From positions 1 through 22,713 of the forward strand of contig CAZPDW010000014.1 in assembly GCA_964585535.1 (NCBI GenBank): a stretch of 22,713 nt of DNA, read 5' to 3'. Under the pieces are notes generated by a model. The model saw only the letters and a program-made list of their open reading frames with translations, was not told where the DNA came from and searched no databases. Both the position numbers and the translations under genes were made by a program. The DNA comes from JAUVYV01 sp964585535. Lineage in GTDB: Bacteria > Planctomycetota > Phycisphaerae > Sedimentisphaerales > Anaerobacaceae. Within the stretch, counting starts at the first letter, position 1; the number at the start of each line of letters is the position of its first letter. Below are positions 7,941-15,388 of this stretch, piece by piece.

Positions 7941-7961
7941 CCTTCGTAGTAATACTACGGG
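7941..7961. repeat. Hairpin downstream of the PQQ-like gene
   Basis: CGTAGTA (7944-7950) and TACTACG (7952-7958) form a near-perfect palindrome with a single central base, extendable by three pairs including two G-U pairs. It lies 8 bases beyond the PQQ-like gene's stop on the minus strand. A T-run follows in that direction only after about 13 bases (7927-7922), so it is not a classical intrinsic terminator. It may be a terminator-like stem or a dispersed palindromic element. Confidence 0.45.
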
Positions 7962-7969
7962 GAACGGAT

Positions 7970-10027
7970 TTATAGTTTCTTTTCGATACGGTAAAGGTAT
8001 CGGCCTGAACGAATGAGCAGGGCCGAATCGGCGACGGCGAAGGATGCGCGGCAATCGCCGGGCAAATTATTCTCGGCAAGGATTTTCAGTTGACTCTCGG
8101 CGGCGATTACGGTGGTAAGGCCCTTAGTGTTGCAGGCATAGATTTTCCCATCGGCGGCAAGCAGGGATGAAAGGTATCTTCCTCTAAGCCGTTTTTTCCA
8201 GAACATGCTGCCGGTATAGATGTCGCGGCAGGTCATAACGCCGGTGTCGGTGATTGCGAACAGCTTATTGCGGTAGATGACCGGCGAAGAGCAGCCCGGG
8301 GTATTTTTTTCCGATTGCCAGAGGATATTTACGTTCGTGTTGCCGCCCGCGGCGGTAAATCGCATAGCGATTAGTCCGTTCGGTCCCGAGGTCCCGCCGC
8401 CTATGCAGAAAATATCATTCTGCCTTGCCATACTTGCCACAAGCTGTTCCATAGGGATTTGCACGGACCACAGAAATGCCCCTGATTCGACGTCGAATGA
8501 CGAGATGTTTTTTGTCGATGCGCTGATAAGCTGGGCGCCTGCGTCGTCCTCGTAGAGCATCGGTGTCGTGTAGTCGCCGAATATCTCTTTTGGCGTAATC
8601 CGCCAGATAATCCGGCCGGTGTCTATCTCGAATGCCGTTATCCGTGTGGTCTGCTCGGTCAATTCTTCCCGCGGCTGTGCGAAGAACACCATTTTGTCTC
8701 TGATTAACGGCGAGCCGGCTGCTCCGTATCGCGTAAAAGCCACGTATTCGGGGCCGGTGCTTTTCCAAACGACATTACCTTTGAAATCAAGGCAAGCCAG
8801 ACCTGCACCGAAGCCGGCGACCACATATCCGCCGTCGGCGGCCGGCGTTGGCGTTGCGTATGTGTTGTCGCTGTGCTTGCGCCCGGCGCCGGCTACGAAG
8901 ACGCCCCTTTGCCACAGGAGACGGCCGGTGTCGAAATCAACGCAGACGACCGCTCGCTGAAGTCCCGTTGCCGGCTGCAGGTAATTGGGCTGAACGAAGA
9001 TGAGTACGGACAGGGCGAGCAAAACAGCTATGATGGGCAATGACATTTTATGCCGCCAATGCCATATATCTTTGTCTGTTATGCTAATCCGGATTGTGTT
9101 CAGCGTTTTGAAGAATTGCGTCGTCCGGCTCGCAGCGGCACTGCCCATCCCGCCGGGAGCTTCGGCCGGCCGGCAGAACCGGACACGGGGATAATTGAGC
9201 AGGTGCCAGAACACCACGGCAAGCGCGGGCAGTGTAAATATAATTTTGGTCTTTGGGTCTACCGGGTAATTCCATAGATCGGCGGGCGTGAATTTAAGAA
9301 AGACAATGCCGAACAGCCCGACGGCAACGGCTCCGAAAATACGCCAGATTGAATGCGGCCGCAGCCAGCCGAGCGCGACGGCTAAGCCCAGCAGCGTGAC
9401 GCCCCCGGCGTTCAGCCAGTTTGCCGCCTCGACACCTTCAGCCGGATAGAACAGGTGGTTGATGTCCTCGTTGCCTATGCTCGACGCCAGAAGCCGGCCT
9501 ACGGTCATATCGTAATAGTGTGGGGCCAATACGATGAGCAGGCCGAGCGAGACAAAGGCAAATGACGTCAGGACGGTAACGGCTGTGTTAATGTTGCCGG
9601 CTAACGTGGGTTTTGTAACGGTTGTGGATTGTTGGATTCGTTTTCTACGACGGCTGACGACCTCAAGGGCGGCGGCGGCGACGTAAGCAATTGTCAGCAG
9701 CGCCGCGGCTGTTGCGGCTGCTGCGGCGATGAGTGTCGCCTCGGTACTGTCGTATGCCGTTGTCAGGAAAATCCTTCCGCCGCTGACGACAGGCGATGAA
9801 GCGCCTTCGCCCGGAATCCGGACCTTCCAGCGTATGTTTTTGCCGTCGCTGCTCCAGCTTTGAGGCAGATTAGACTCGGTCGATACCCCTGAGCCGTTCG
9901 GCCCGCGCCATTGTGGCCAGGGGCCGGAAACGCCCTCAGCCCGGCACCAAGCTCCGCCCCCGAGCGTCGCCATAAGCAAAACCGCCGCACCGAGGATAAC
10001 TATTGCTGACAATGGTATTTTGCACAT
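7970..10027 (-). CDS. PQQ-like beta-propeller protein with an inserted membrane domain
   Basis: A 685-aa exported protein. Residues 1-30 form a signal peptide or anchor, followed by WPQWRGPNGSG (37-47), the usual opening of planctomycete PQQ-like propeller proteins. The first blade begins (SSPVVSGGRIFLTT, 77-90) and is interrupted at about residue 96 by roughly 260 residues with several hydrophobic helices (about 98-121, 148-168, 208-245, 263-277, 329-346). It resumes with VVCVDFDTGRLLWQRG (360-375), then further blades such as DTGRIIWR and GAFLWS. ATG 10027 was chosen as it begins the signal sequence; a TTG at 10057 would extend it. No cofactor or catalytic residues can be identified; a scaffold or binding role at the membrane is likely. 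Confidence 0.75.
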   Translation of the reverse strand: MCKIPLSAIVILGAAVLLMATLGGGAWCRAEGVSGPWPQWRGPNGSGVSTESNLPQSWSSDGKNIRWKVRIPGEGASSPVVSGGRIFLTTAYDSTEATLIAAAAATAAALLTIAYVAAAALEVVSRRRKRIQQSTTVTKPTLAGNINTAVTVLTSFAFVSLGLLIVLAPHYYDMTVGRLLASSIGNEDINHLFYPAEGVEAANWLNAGGVTLLGLAVALGWLRPHSIWRIFGAVAVGLFGIVFLKFTPADLWNYPVDPKTKIIFTLPALAVVFWHLLNYPRVRFCRPAEAPGGMGSAAASRTTQFFKTLNTIRISITDKDIWHWRHKMSLPIIAVLLALSVLIFVQPNYLQPATGLQRAVVCVDFDTGRLLWQRGVFVAGAGRKHSDNTYATPTPAADGGYVVAGFGAGLACLDFKGNVVWKSTGPEYVAFTRYGAAGSPLIRDKMVFFAQPREELTEQTTRITAFEIDTGRIIWRITPKEIFGDYTTPMLYEDDAGAQLISASTKNISSFDVESGAFLWSVQIPMEQLVASMARQNDIFCIGGGTSGPNGLIAMRFTAAGGNTNVNILWQSEKNTPGCSSPVIYRNKLFAITDTGVMTCRDIYTGSMFWKKRLRGRYLSSLLAADGKIYACNTKGLTTVIAAESQLKILAENNLPGDCRASFAVADSALLIRSGRYLYRIEKKL

Positions 10028-10076
10028 CCTCGCCGGCGATATTACCCGTCCGGCCAATCCGGGTCAAGCACATTTA

Positions 10077-10157
10077 CCGTGCCGCCTGGGCGGCGACGGG
10101 GTGGTGGATATGCTGGATTTTACGCTGTTGGCAAGGAAGTGGCTGGAAGGGATTTGA
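10077..10157 (+). pseudogene. Orphan dockerin-like C-terminal tail
   Basis: The frame ending at the TGA 10155-10157 reads GDGVVDMLDFTLLARKWL just before its end, the calcium-loop-plus-helix pattern of dockerin-type repeats at the C-termini of many planctomycete secreted proteins. The residues before it (CRLG) differ from the usual ADLN, so the first calcium ligands are lost, and no first repeat or protein body precedes it. Upstream, the frame merges with the antisense of the PQQ-like gene's start. It is best read as the remnant of a deleted secreted-protein gene. A chance match is possible but unlikely given 18 matching-pattern residues followed directly by a stop. Confidence 0.5.
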
Positions 10158-10236
10158 GCCGCAAAGTAACGCATCTACCATTTGCTACTCGACGAAAGCC
10201 GCTTCGGCAATAGTCAATAGTAAATTGAAAATAGCA

Positions 10237-10290
10237 AATCGGCTTACCAATTTTATTCGTGTTCGTTTGTGGCTAACCAATCGGCTTACC
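10237..10290. repeat. Pair of 12-base direct repeats
   Basis: AATCGGCTTACC occurs at 10237-10248 and 10279-10290, 30 bases apart, in the gap between the dockerin remnant and the LpxR-family gene. GGCTAACC at 10271-10278 is a further partial copy. The surrounding 10158-10304 gap is AT-richer than the genes and holds no gene. Confidence 0.5.
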
Positions 10291-10304
10291 GGCTCCGGCT
10301 GTGG

Positions 10305-11288
10305 TCAGAAACGGCAGATGAGGTTGAGGGCGGCGAAGGAGTCGGTGTGTTCCTGGTGTTTGAATTCGCGAGTGAAAAAGGTCTGCGAATAGCTCAGTTC
10401 AAACGACTTATAACGGTAAGCGACGCCGAGCTGGAACTGGCCCACAACGACTTCGGTGTTCAGGCCGGTCAGGAAGCGATTATATTGTACGAGCTTTGTG
10501 CCCGCCCTGGCGAATAGATATGCCGAAGAGCCGTCACGTGCCGGCGGGGTGAAGGTTGCCGGCATTTCCAGCCGCCCCGGACCGAAATCGGCGGGCAGGT
10601 TGAGGCCGACTCGCGCGAGCAGGCCTATATTGGCGTGGCGGTGGAGTGAGCCGGCGGTAAAACCGTATTCGAGAATGAAATCAAGGTTGCTGGTGGGCCT
10701 GAAAGAGTCGGCTCCGAGAAGCTGCTTTTTCTGCCAACTGAAATCGACGGCAAACTCATCGCCAAGCTGGTTGTTCCAGCCCTTTGCCCTTTCGGTGTGG
10801 ACGAGGTCGTGTACGAGGTTCTGGGTGTCGCCGGCGCGGGTGGAAGGTCCTATCATGCCGAGGTTCAGCTCGAAGTGTTCGAGCCGGTCATCGCCGGCGC
10901 GCTGGGCAAAGATTCCGGTGTACAGCCAGCCGGCGAAGATGCGGTCGTAAGGGTTTCTCGTGTCCGCAGTTGCGACTTCGTCCGGTGTGTAGATGTTCTG
11001 GGCGAGAAAATATCCAAGGGCTGTTCTGGTTTTTTCGCCGGGCCGGGCGAAGTTGTTCCATCGGCCCAGGTCCTTCAGCCATTGGTAGCCGGGCTGATGG
11101 GTATAGACGATTTTCGTACCGTTGGTGTAGTGGCGGTCGGTAGGGCCATTGGGTTTTAGAAAGGTGCCGTCGTTTTCCCAGTAGATTGCAAGGGAACGGT
11201 CGGCTTGTGCCCCCAAGGGGGCGAGCAGAACGACAGCCAGCGTAGCGAGTCTAATGCCGGCTAATACTTGTGTCTCACGGGTTTTCAT
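10305..11288 (-). CDS. lpxR: LpxR-family lipid A 3'-O-deacylase (DUF2219)
   Basis: Outer-membrane beta-barrel of 327 aa. LpxR removes the 3'-acyloxyacyl chain from lipid A. A signal peptide ends at about residue 29 (LGAQA). Family motifs follow in order: YWENDG (36-41), TDRHYTNG (50-57), AQNIYTP (96-102), AGWLYTG (119-125), LGMIGPST (143-150), and QNLVHDLVH with H160 as the likely catalytic His, then KGWNNQLGDE (169-178). The protein ends in Phe, as expected for BAM-inserted barrels. ATG 11288 was chosen because it opens the signal peptide; the frame continues upstream without another good start. A good promoter lies just upstream. It is unrelated by operon to the deacetylase/GT2/ArnT-like set 6 kb away but would act on the same lipid. 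Confidence 0.85.
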   Translation of the reverse strand: MKTRETQVLAGIRLATLAVVLLAPLGAQADRSLAIYWENDGTFLKPNGPTDRHYTNGTKIVYTHQPGYQWLKDLGRWNNFARPGEKTRTALGYFLAQNIYTPDEVATADTRNPYDRIFAGWLYTGIFAQRAGDDRLEHFELNLGMIGPSTRAGDTQNLVHDLVHTERAKGWNNQLGDEFAVDFSWQKKQLLGADSFRPTSNLDFILEYGFTAGSLHRHANIGLLARVGLNLPADFGPGRLEMPATFTPPARDGSSAYLFARAGTKLVQYNRFLTGLNTEVVVGQFQLGVAYRYKSFELSYSQTFFTREFKHQEHTDSFAALNLICRF

Positions 11289-11304
11289 TGCGCAGCCGCT
11301 TTGT

Positions 11305-11334
11305 ATTATACAGATACATACCATATATCGCCAA
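11305..11334 (-). promoter_or_regulatory. Promoter of the lpxR-family gene
   Basis: On the minus strand, TTGGCG (11334-11329) and a perfect TATAAT (11310-11305) lie 18 bases apart. Transcription would begin near 11298, leaving only about 10 bases of leader before ATG 11288, so the message would be nearly leaderless. Confidence 0.55.
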
Positions 11335-11372
11335 TTTTGCTTCCTCTCGTTAATGCCGAGGTAAGTTTGTTT

Positions 11373-11400
11373 TTGCCTTTGCACGCCGGGGTGATATAAT
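11373..11400 (+). promoter_or_regulatory. Promoter of the GH10-like gene
   Basis: TTGCCT (11373-11378) and a perfect TATAAT (11395-11400) lie 16 bases apart, about 70 bases before the expected ATG at 11480. It is divergent from the lpxR promoter, and the two together fill the intergenic space. Confidence 0.5.
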
Positions 11401-11479
11401 CGGGGTTCCATTGTGAAAAGTTTACGCAGTTTTGTTATGCTGTTTGGTGAAGAGGCGGTCCCCCTGGGAAGGCAAGGCC

Positions 11480-12955
11480 ATGAGATTTCAGGTATTTAAG
11501 GACGGTAAGGTTTTCGGCGATTTCGCCCTGCACGGGGCGTATGTGTTCGGGACGGACGGGATGGCGGTTCGGCGGGCGACGATAGAGTCCAAGGGCGGAC
11601 TGATAAAGTTTGGCAAGCCGAATCTTGAGACGGCGGGCCTTGCGCTTCTGTGGCCCGTTGATGGTTTCGGGAAGGTGCTTTTGCCGACGACGTGCCTGCC
11701 GGAACGGACCCAGCCGTATAATCTCAATTTAGAGATTGCACGTGCGAAGCTGATGCAGATAGTTCAGAAGCGCGAGGACTGGTCGTTTTTTGACGGGGTG
11801 GATGAACTTAGGCCACTCTCGGATGATGCCCAGAAACTGTTCATTAAGGCGGTTCAGAACATTTCGGATGCGGCGCGTGCATCGCGGCTGGCGGACGAGT
11901 CGCTGAAAAAGGCGATGATATTTTCCGAGCGCATCGCGGCTCATTCGGCCGCCAGCGGATTTGGCGCCCGGGGCAGGAACCACGGTTTCGGGCGTATTTG
12001 CCTGGGCTGCCGGGTAAATCCGGAGCAGATAACGAATGCGAAATACGTGGAGCATTTTTTGAAGCTGTTCAGCTTTGCGATGATACCGATGGAGTGGGGG
12101 CGGATAGAGCCGGAAAAGGGCATCTACGATTTTTCGAGCGTGGATGCCTGCGTGAACGTTTTAGGCAAGCGCAAGGTCGCTCTTGGCGCGGGTCCTCTGC
12201 TGCGCTTCAGCGAGGATTTCCTTCCCAAATGGCTTTTGGAGAGCGGGGGGAGCTTTGAGAAAATTCGCGAGAGTGCATATACCTTTGTTGCAACGGCGGC
12301 GGCTCGCTACGCGCCGATTATCCGGACGTGGTGTGTAATAAGCGGGTTAAACGCCTTCAATCGTTTCGGGTTTGGCTTCGAGCAGATTCTGGAGATTACT
12401 CGTGCGGCGACGATGGGCGTCAAGGCGGCAACGGAGCGCGCGGTCAAGATAATCGAGGTTACAAATCCGTGGGGAGAGTATTATGCCACTACCGCGGATA
12501 CGATTCCGCCGCTGGTTTATATGGATATGGTTGTTCAGAGCGGGATAAATTTCGATGCGTTCGGTCTTCAAATGCGATTCGGGGCCGACCGGGCCGGGAT
12601 GCACGTTCGTGATATGATGCAGATATCGGCGATTCTGGACTATCTTGCCCCGATAGCAAAGTCGCTGTATGTAACGGAGGTAGAGGTTCCCAGCAGGAAC
12701 GGCTCGGGGCCTAATTCGCCGCAGCTCGCAGGTATCTGGCACAAAAACTGGGACGAGCTTCGTCAGGGGCAGTGGCTCGAGCAGTTCTATCGCATAGCGC
12801 TGAGCAAGCCGTTCGTGGATTCCGTGGTGTACTCGAATCTAAGTGACACCGGGGCAAGCGTTATAGCAAACAGCGGGCTTTTGACGGCGAAGTTTGAACC
12901 GAAGAAGTCGTACGATATGCTCAGGAAGCTGCGTCATACTATCTACAGCAGGTAG
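11480..12955 (+). CDS. GH10-like (endo-xylanase-fold) protein with altered active site
   Basis: A 491-aa protein with no clear signal peptide. Residues 1-100 form a beta-rich N-terminal domain, then a helical linker, then a GH10-like barrel from about 170. The barrel shows MIPMEWGRIEPEKGIYDF (201-218), the equivalent of the NxMKW...EPxxGxFxF stretch of xylanases. The nucleophile is present in YVTEVEV (E400). The segment equal to the acid/base motif WDVVNE reads WCVISG (284-289), with Gly for the catalytic Glu, and the usual HTLVWH stretch is replaced by LGAGPLLRF. It may be a non-hydrolytic or unusual enzyme. ATG 11480 follows GGGAAGG; the frame is open upstream to 11432 without a better start. 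Planctomycetes carry many such divergent GH10 relatives. Confidence 0.72.
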   Translation: MRFQVFKDGKVFGDFALHGAYVFGTDGMAVRRATIESKGGLIKFGKPNLETAGLALLWPVDGFGKVLLPTTCLPERTQPYNLNLEIARAKLMQIVQKREDWSFFDGVDELRPLSDDAQKLFIKAVQNISDAARASRLADESLKKAMIFSERIAAHSAASGFGARGRNHGFGRICLGCRVNPEQITNAKYVEHFLKLFSFAMIPMEWGRIEPEKGIYDFSSVDACVNVLGKRKVALGAGPLLRFSEDFLPKWLLESGGSFEKIRESAYTFVATAAARYAPIIRTWCVISGLNAFNRFGFGFEQILEITRAATMGVKAATERAVKIIEVTNPWGEYYATTADTIPPLVYMDMVVQSGINFDAFGLQMRFGADRAGMHVRDMMQISAILDYLAPIAKSLYVTEVEVPSRNGSGPNSPQLAGIWHKNWDELRQGQWLEQFYRIALSKPFVDSVVYSNLSDTGASVIANSGLLTAKFEPKKSYDMLRKLRHTIYSR

Positions 12956-12977
12956 GTAGTTTGGCAGCGGCAGGGAA

Positions 12978-13394
12978 GTGGCTGAACCGTTGATGAAAAC
13001 TCCCCAACAGACCGACGTCGGCGGGGCCGGCAGTTTCTCGGCACGGCAGGGCTCTGAGCAGAGGCCGGTTCAACTCTTTGCATTTGTCGTCGCCGCAGGT
13101 GTGTCTGCTTTGCTGAGTGTCTGGTTCGCTATGCCCCGGCTTGGAAGACCCGCCAACGGCCCCGAAGTGGTATTGCAGGGCACAATAAATCCGAATACCG
13201 CGCCTGCAGTGTGCATGGCCCGGCTGCCCGGTATAGGGCCGAGCAAGGCGGCGGCGATTGTGGCGTATCGGCAGAGCTTCTCTGCGGATGAGGAAACAGC
13301 CGGGGCCTTCGAGGATTGCGCCGACCTGCAAAAGGTCAGGGGTATAGGCCCGAAAACGGCGGGTGGTATCTGTGAATTTCTCCGGTTCGATTAA
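12978..13394 (+). CDS. ComEA-like helix-hairpin-helix protein
   Basis: A 138-aa membrane-anchored protein: one transmembrane helix at about 33-51, then INPNTA (70-75), first hairpin LPGIGPSKAAAIVAYR (83-98) and second hairpin VRGIGPKTA (120-128). These are the double HhH motifs of ComEA, a DNA-binding protein of transformation. The periplasmic placement of the HhH domain agrees with that family. GTG 12978 and ATG 12993 are both possible starts; neither has an ideal ribosome site. No other competence gene is seen nearby, so a role in DNA uptake is only a suggestion. Confidence 0.75.
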   Translation: MAEPLMKTPQQTDVGGAGSFSARQGSEQRPVQLFAFVVAAGVSALLSVWFAMPRLGRPANGPEVVLQGTINPNTAPAVCMARLPGIGPSKAAAIVAYRQSFSADEETAGAFEDCADLQKVRGIGPKTAGGICEFLRFD

Positions 13395-13465
13395 AGATGA
13401 TTTTTGCGCGGTTAGGGCTGCAGCACGTCTTAATATGCAAAGTTCAATAAAACCGGAGGGGCCTC
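13395..13465. other. Convergent gap at a strand-composition switch
   Basis: The short gap between two convergent genes marks where plus-strand G excess gives way to C excess. Hand counts of G/C in 60-base lines: 22/10 (4741-4800), 25/14 (10801-10860) and 27/15 (11521-11580) to the left; 13/23 (13681-13740), 12/23 (17401-17460), 10/22 (20941-21000) and 7/18 (22381-22440) to the right. Some lines inside minus-strand genes on the left are neutral. No clear dif-like 11-6-11 site was found in the gap. Confidence 0.45.
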
Positions 13466-13936
13466 TTAGTTCGACGATGCGCCGCTGCCGGAATACGCGC
13501 TCAACTGCTTCATCTGCCGTTCGTGAAGCTGATTGTTTTTCTCTATCAGCTTGGCTATCAAGTTCATCTGGCTCAGTATAATTTCAATCAAATCCATATT
13601 CGCCAGCGTCGATTCGGGGTTATACTGAGGCAGCAGGATGATTACATATCCGCACTCGTTCTGCTCTGCCGACAATTGCGAGGCCACAATGCTCACATCC
13701 CTGGTCTGCGTGACTACCGGCTCCTGCCCGTCGTCAATCTTCGCACACAGCTCCTTCAAAAACGAGTCGCTCAGCCCAAGCCGTGAAAAGCGCTCCGAGT
13801 CACTCGGCCGGCAGTTCCCATCCCTGTCCATCATTACAATAATCACGTTCTCCTCCGGCAGAATGTGGAATAGCTGCCGTGATATCTGTTCGTTCAAAAC
13901 CCCGCCCGCTGAAAAAAGCGACTCGTAAGTATCCAT
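13466..13936 (-). CDS. GAF-like small protein of the partner-switch cluster
   Basis: A 156-aa soluble protein with no signal peptide. Alternating strand/helix pattern (IIVMMDRDG near 32-40, then YVIILLP near 96-102) followed by a long amphipathic C-terminal helix resembles a small GAF/PAS sensor fold, but no catalytic or metal motif can be named. ATG 13936 has AAGGAG five bases upstream, an excellent ribosome site. It is the last gene after STAS, RsbW-like and amidase genes on the same strand, with a 193-base gap before it that holds no gene. The gap includes an imperfect palindrome at about 14057-14076. A signalling or sensing role is inferred from context only. Confidence 0.6.
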   Translation of the reverse strand: MDTYESLFSAGGVLNEQISRQLFHILPEENVIIVMMDRDGNCRPSDSERFSRLGLSDSFLKELCAKIDDGQEPVVTQTRDVSIVASQLSAEQNECGYVIILLPQYNPESTLANMDLIEIILSQMNLIAKLIEKNNQLHERQMKQLSAYSGSGASSN

Positions 13937-14129
13937 TTGTTCTCCTTACGCCTTGAGGCAAATACCTCTTACGAACAACAACTTCGGTATTAAACCGGCC
14001 CAACTTCTGCTCACAGGCCGGTAAGGCCGATTCCGGCGCAGAATAGGCGTCTCCCATATAAAGAATTGTTCTTATAGGACGTCTGCCGCCCCCCCCAAAC
14101 GCGGCTCTCTAATGCACACACACCGGACG

Positions 14130-14780
14130 CTAAAGCCGAGACTTCAGCAGCCACATCGAAAAATTTTTCCCCGGGCAATCCGTCACGTGCGCACCTGGTG
14201 TGGTCTTGTGCCCGAATATTCGGCTCACCGGAATCCTGTACCGCTGCTGCAAAAAACGAATAAGCCGAACGAGCGACTGCATCTGACGCCGCGTCGGTAA
14301 GCTCTTGTCGAAGTTCCCCACAAGACAAATACCTATTCCCTGCTCGTTCGCCCAGTTGCCCGGCGTGCCGCCGCAGTGGGCGCCCTGAATCTGCTCTCGC
14401 CAGCGGAAGGTTACCTCGACTTGGCCGTCCCCGCTGTCGGTGCCGTTTCCTATCACGAAATCGTACCCCACACCCTCCCAGTGCTTTCCCTCGCGGTGCC
14501 ACTTGTCAAATATCGCTGTGTTGCCGGTTTCCGTACCCGAGTGATGGATAATGATTGCGCTCCATTTTCTTTCGGCACCCACGACCGGATACCAGTTCAG
14601 TGGAGTTGCCGCGCCGGGCTCGACTGAGCCGGCGGAACTGCCTGCGGGATGCAAAGGCCCCCTCGCAGCCGGCCTCGATACCCCGTAATCGTACACCACA
14701 ACCGGCATCGGCTCGGCGTCATATACGCAGCCGGCCAACAAAAAGACGGAGCTAAGAATCCATAACCCTCTGCCAAACAT
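14130..14780 (-). CDS. Lipoprotein N-acetylmuramoyl-L-alanine amidase (PGRP/amidase_2)
   Basis: A 216-aa zinc amidase that cleaves the muramic acid-peptide bond of peptidoglycan. From ATG 14780 the protein begins with a lipoprotein signal and a lipobox ending LLAGC (14-18). The zinc ligands are visible in IIHHSGT and in GHKTTPGAHVTDCPG (His and Cys). Family stretches HWEGVGYDFVIGNG and GICLVGNFD are present. ATG 14780 was preferred over longer starts (14813, 14819, TTG 14843) because it opens the signal peptide and has GCAGG about 8 bases upstream. The gene follows the RsbW-like kinase by 52 bases. It would act on the cell wall from a lipid anchor, which is notable because planctomycete walls were long thought absent and are now known. 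Confidence 0.87.
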   Translation of the reverse strand: MFGRGLWILSSVFLLAGCVYDAEPMPVVVYDYGVSRPAARGPLHPAGSSAGSVEPGAATPLNWYPVVGAERKWSAIIIHHSGTETGNTAIFDKWHREGKHWEGVGYDFVIGNGTDSGDGQVEVTFRWREQIQGAHCGGTPGNWANEQGIGICLVGNFDKSLPTRRQMQSLVRLIRFLQQRYRIPVSRIFGHKTTPGAHVTDCPGKNFSMWLLKSRL

Positions 14781-14832
14781 CGTTTTACCTGCCAGCCATA
14801 TCCCTGAACGCATCGACATAAGGTTGTATCGG

Positions 14833-15288
14833 TCAGGTTCCAAGTTTGGCTGTAGTTTTTGACGACTTGCGCTGCTCCTTCAATCTCACCATCCGTATGC
14901 TGTTGCCCTGCTTGTTGTATTCGACCACATTCATATACGACCGAATCAGAAGCAAGCCGCGCCCCGCCGGCTTGAAAAGATTATCGCCGTATCGAGGGTC
15001 GGGGATAACATCCGGGTCGAAACCGTCTCCCTCGTCGGTCATAGATACCTCTATCTGGTCGGGCCCCACCGAGTAGTCTATCTTGACCGCCCTGCCCGGC
15101 TCGCCCTTGTTGCCGTGCCTGACCGCATTTATAAACGCCTCCTCGAGTGCAAGATGTACCGCAAAGACGTCGTCTTCGCCGAAGTGGTTCGCCTCTAAAC
15201 TCGCTATAACCTGACCGCAAACGCCGACTATTGCCGACGGCGTGCTCGGCACCACTATTGACCGGCTGACAGGTATCTTCGCTACCAT
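14833..15288 (-). CDS. RsbW/SpoIIAB-like anti-sigma kinase (HATPase)
   Basis: A 151-aa GHKL ATPase of the serine-kinase/anti-sigma type. It shows the N-box LEEAFINAVRHGNKG (48-62; N54), the G1 box DEGDGFDP (85-92) and the G2 box GRGLLLI (109-115). Such proteins bind a sigma factor or another partner and phosphorylate a STAS antagonist. The STAS partner is encoded just upstream, with a 100-base gap, and the two form a classic partner-switch pair. ATG 15288 has GGAG seven bases upstream. No sigma factor gene is in view, so the target is not known. Confidence 0.87.
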   Translation of the reverse strand: MVAKIPVSRSIVVPSTPSAIVGVCGQVIASLEANHFGEDDVFAVHLALEEAFINAVRHGNKGEPGRAVKIDYSVGPDQIEVSMTDEGDGFDPDVIPDPRYGDNLFKPAGRGLLLIRSYMNVVEYNKQGNSIRMVRLKEQRKSSKTTAKLGT

Positions 15289-15388
15289 TTAATTCTCCGC
15301 AAGCCCGGCAACTCCAAAACTTCCCTGCAAGACCGCACGACATTGCTGTTTTGCCCAAATCGCCAAAATGCGCCAGGGCCAGCTTGCC

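Noticed and set aside
7285..8016. Plus-strand open frame of 243 codons across the start of the Re-citrate-synthase-like gene
   Set aside because: It is antisense to a clear gene and to its promoter, shows no family motif, and has no ribosome site.
13395..13465. dif-like site at the composition switch (GCACGTCTTAA, TATGCA, AAGTTCAATAA)
   Set aside because: The spacing can be made to fit, but the arms match the XerC and XerD consensus poorly, especially the XerD arm; not called.
14056..14076. Palindrome ATATAA...TTATA as a dif candidate
   Set aside because: The centre is 10 bases between the ATAA and TTAT halves instead of 6, so it does not fit the XerCD site layout.
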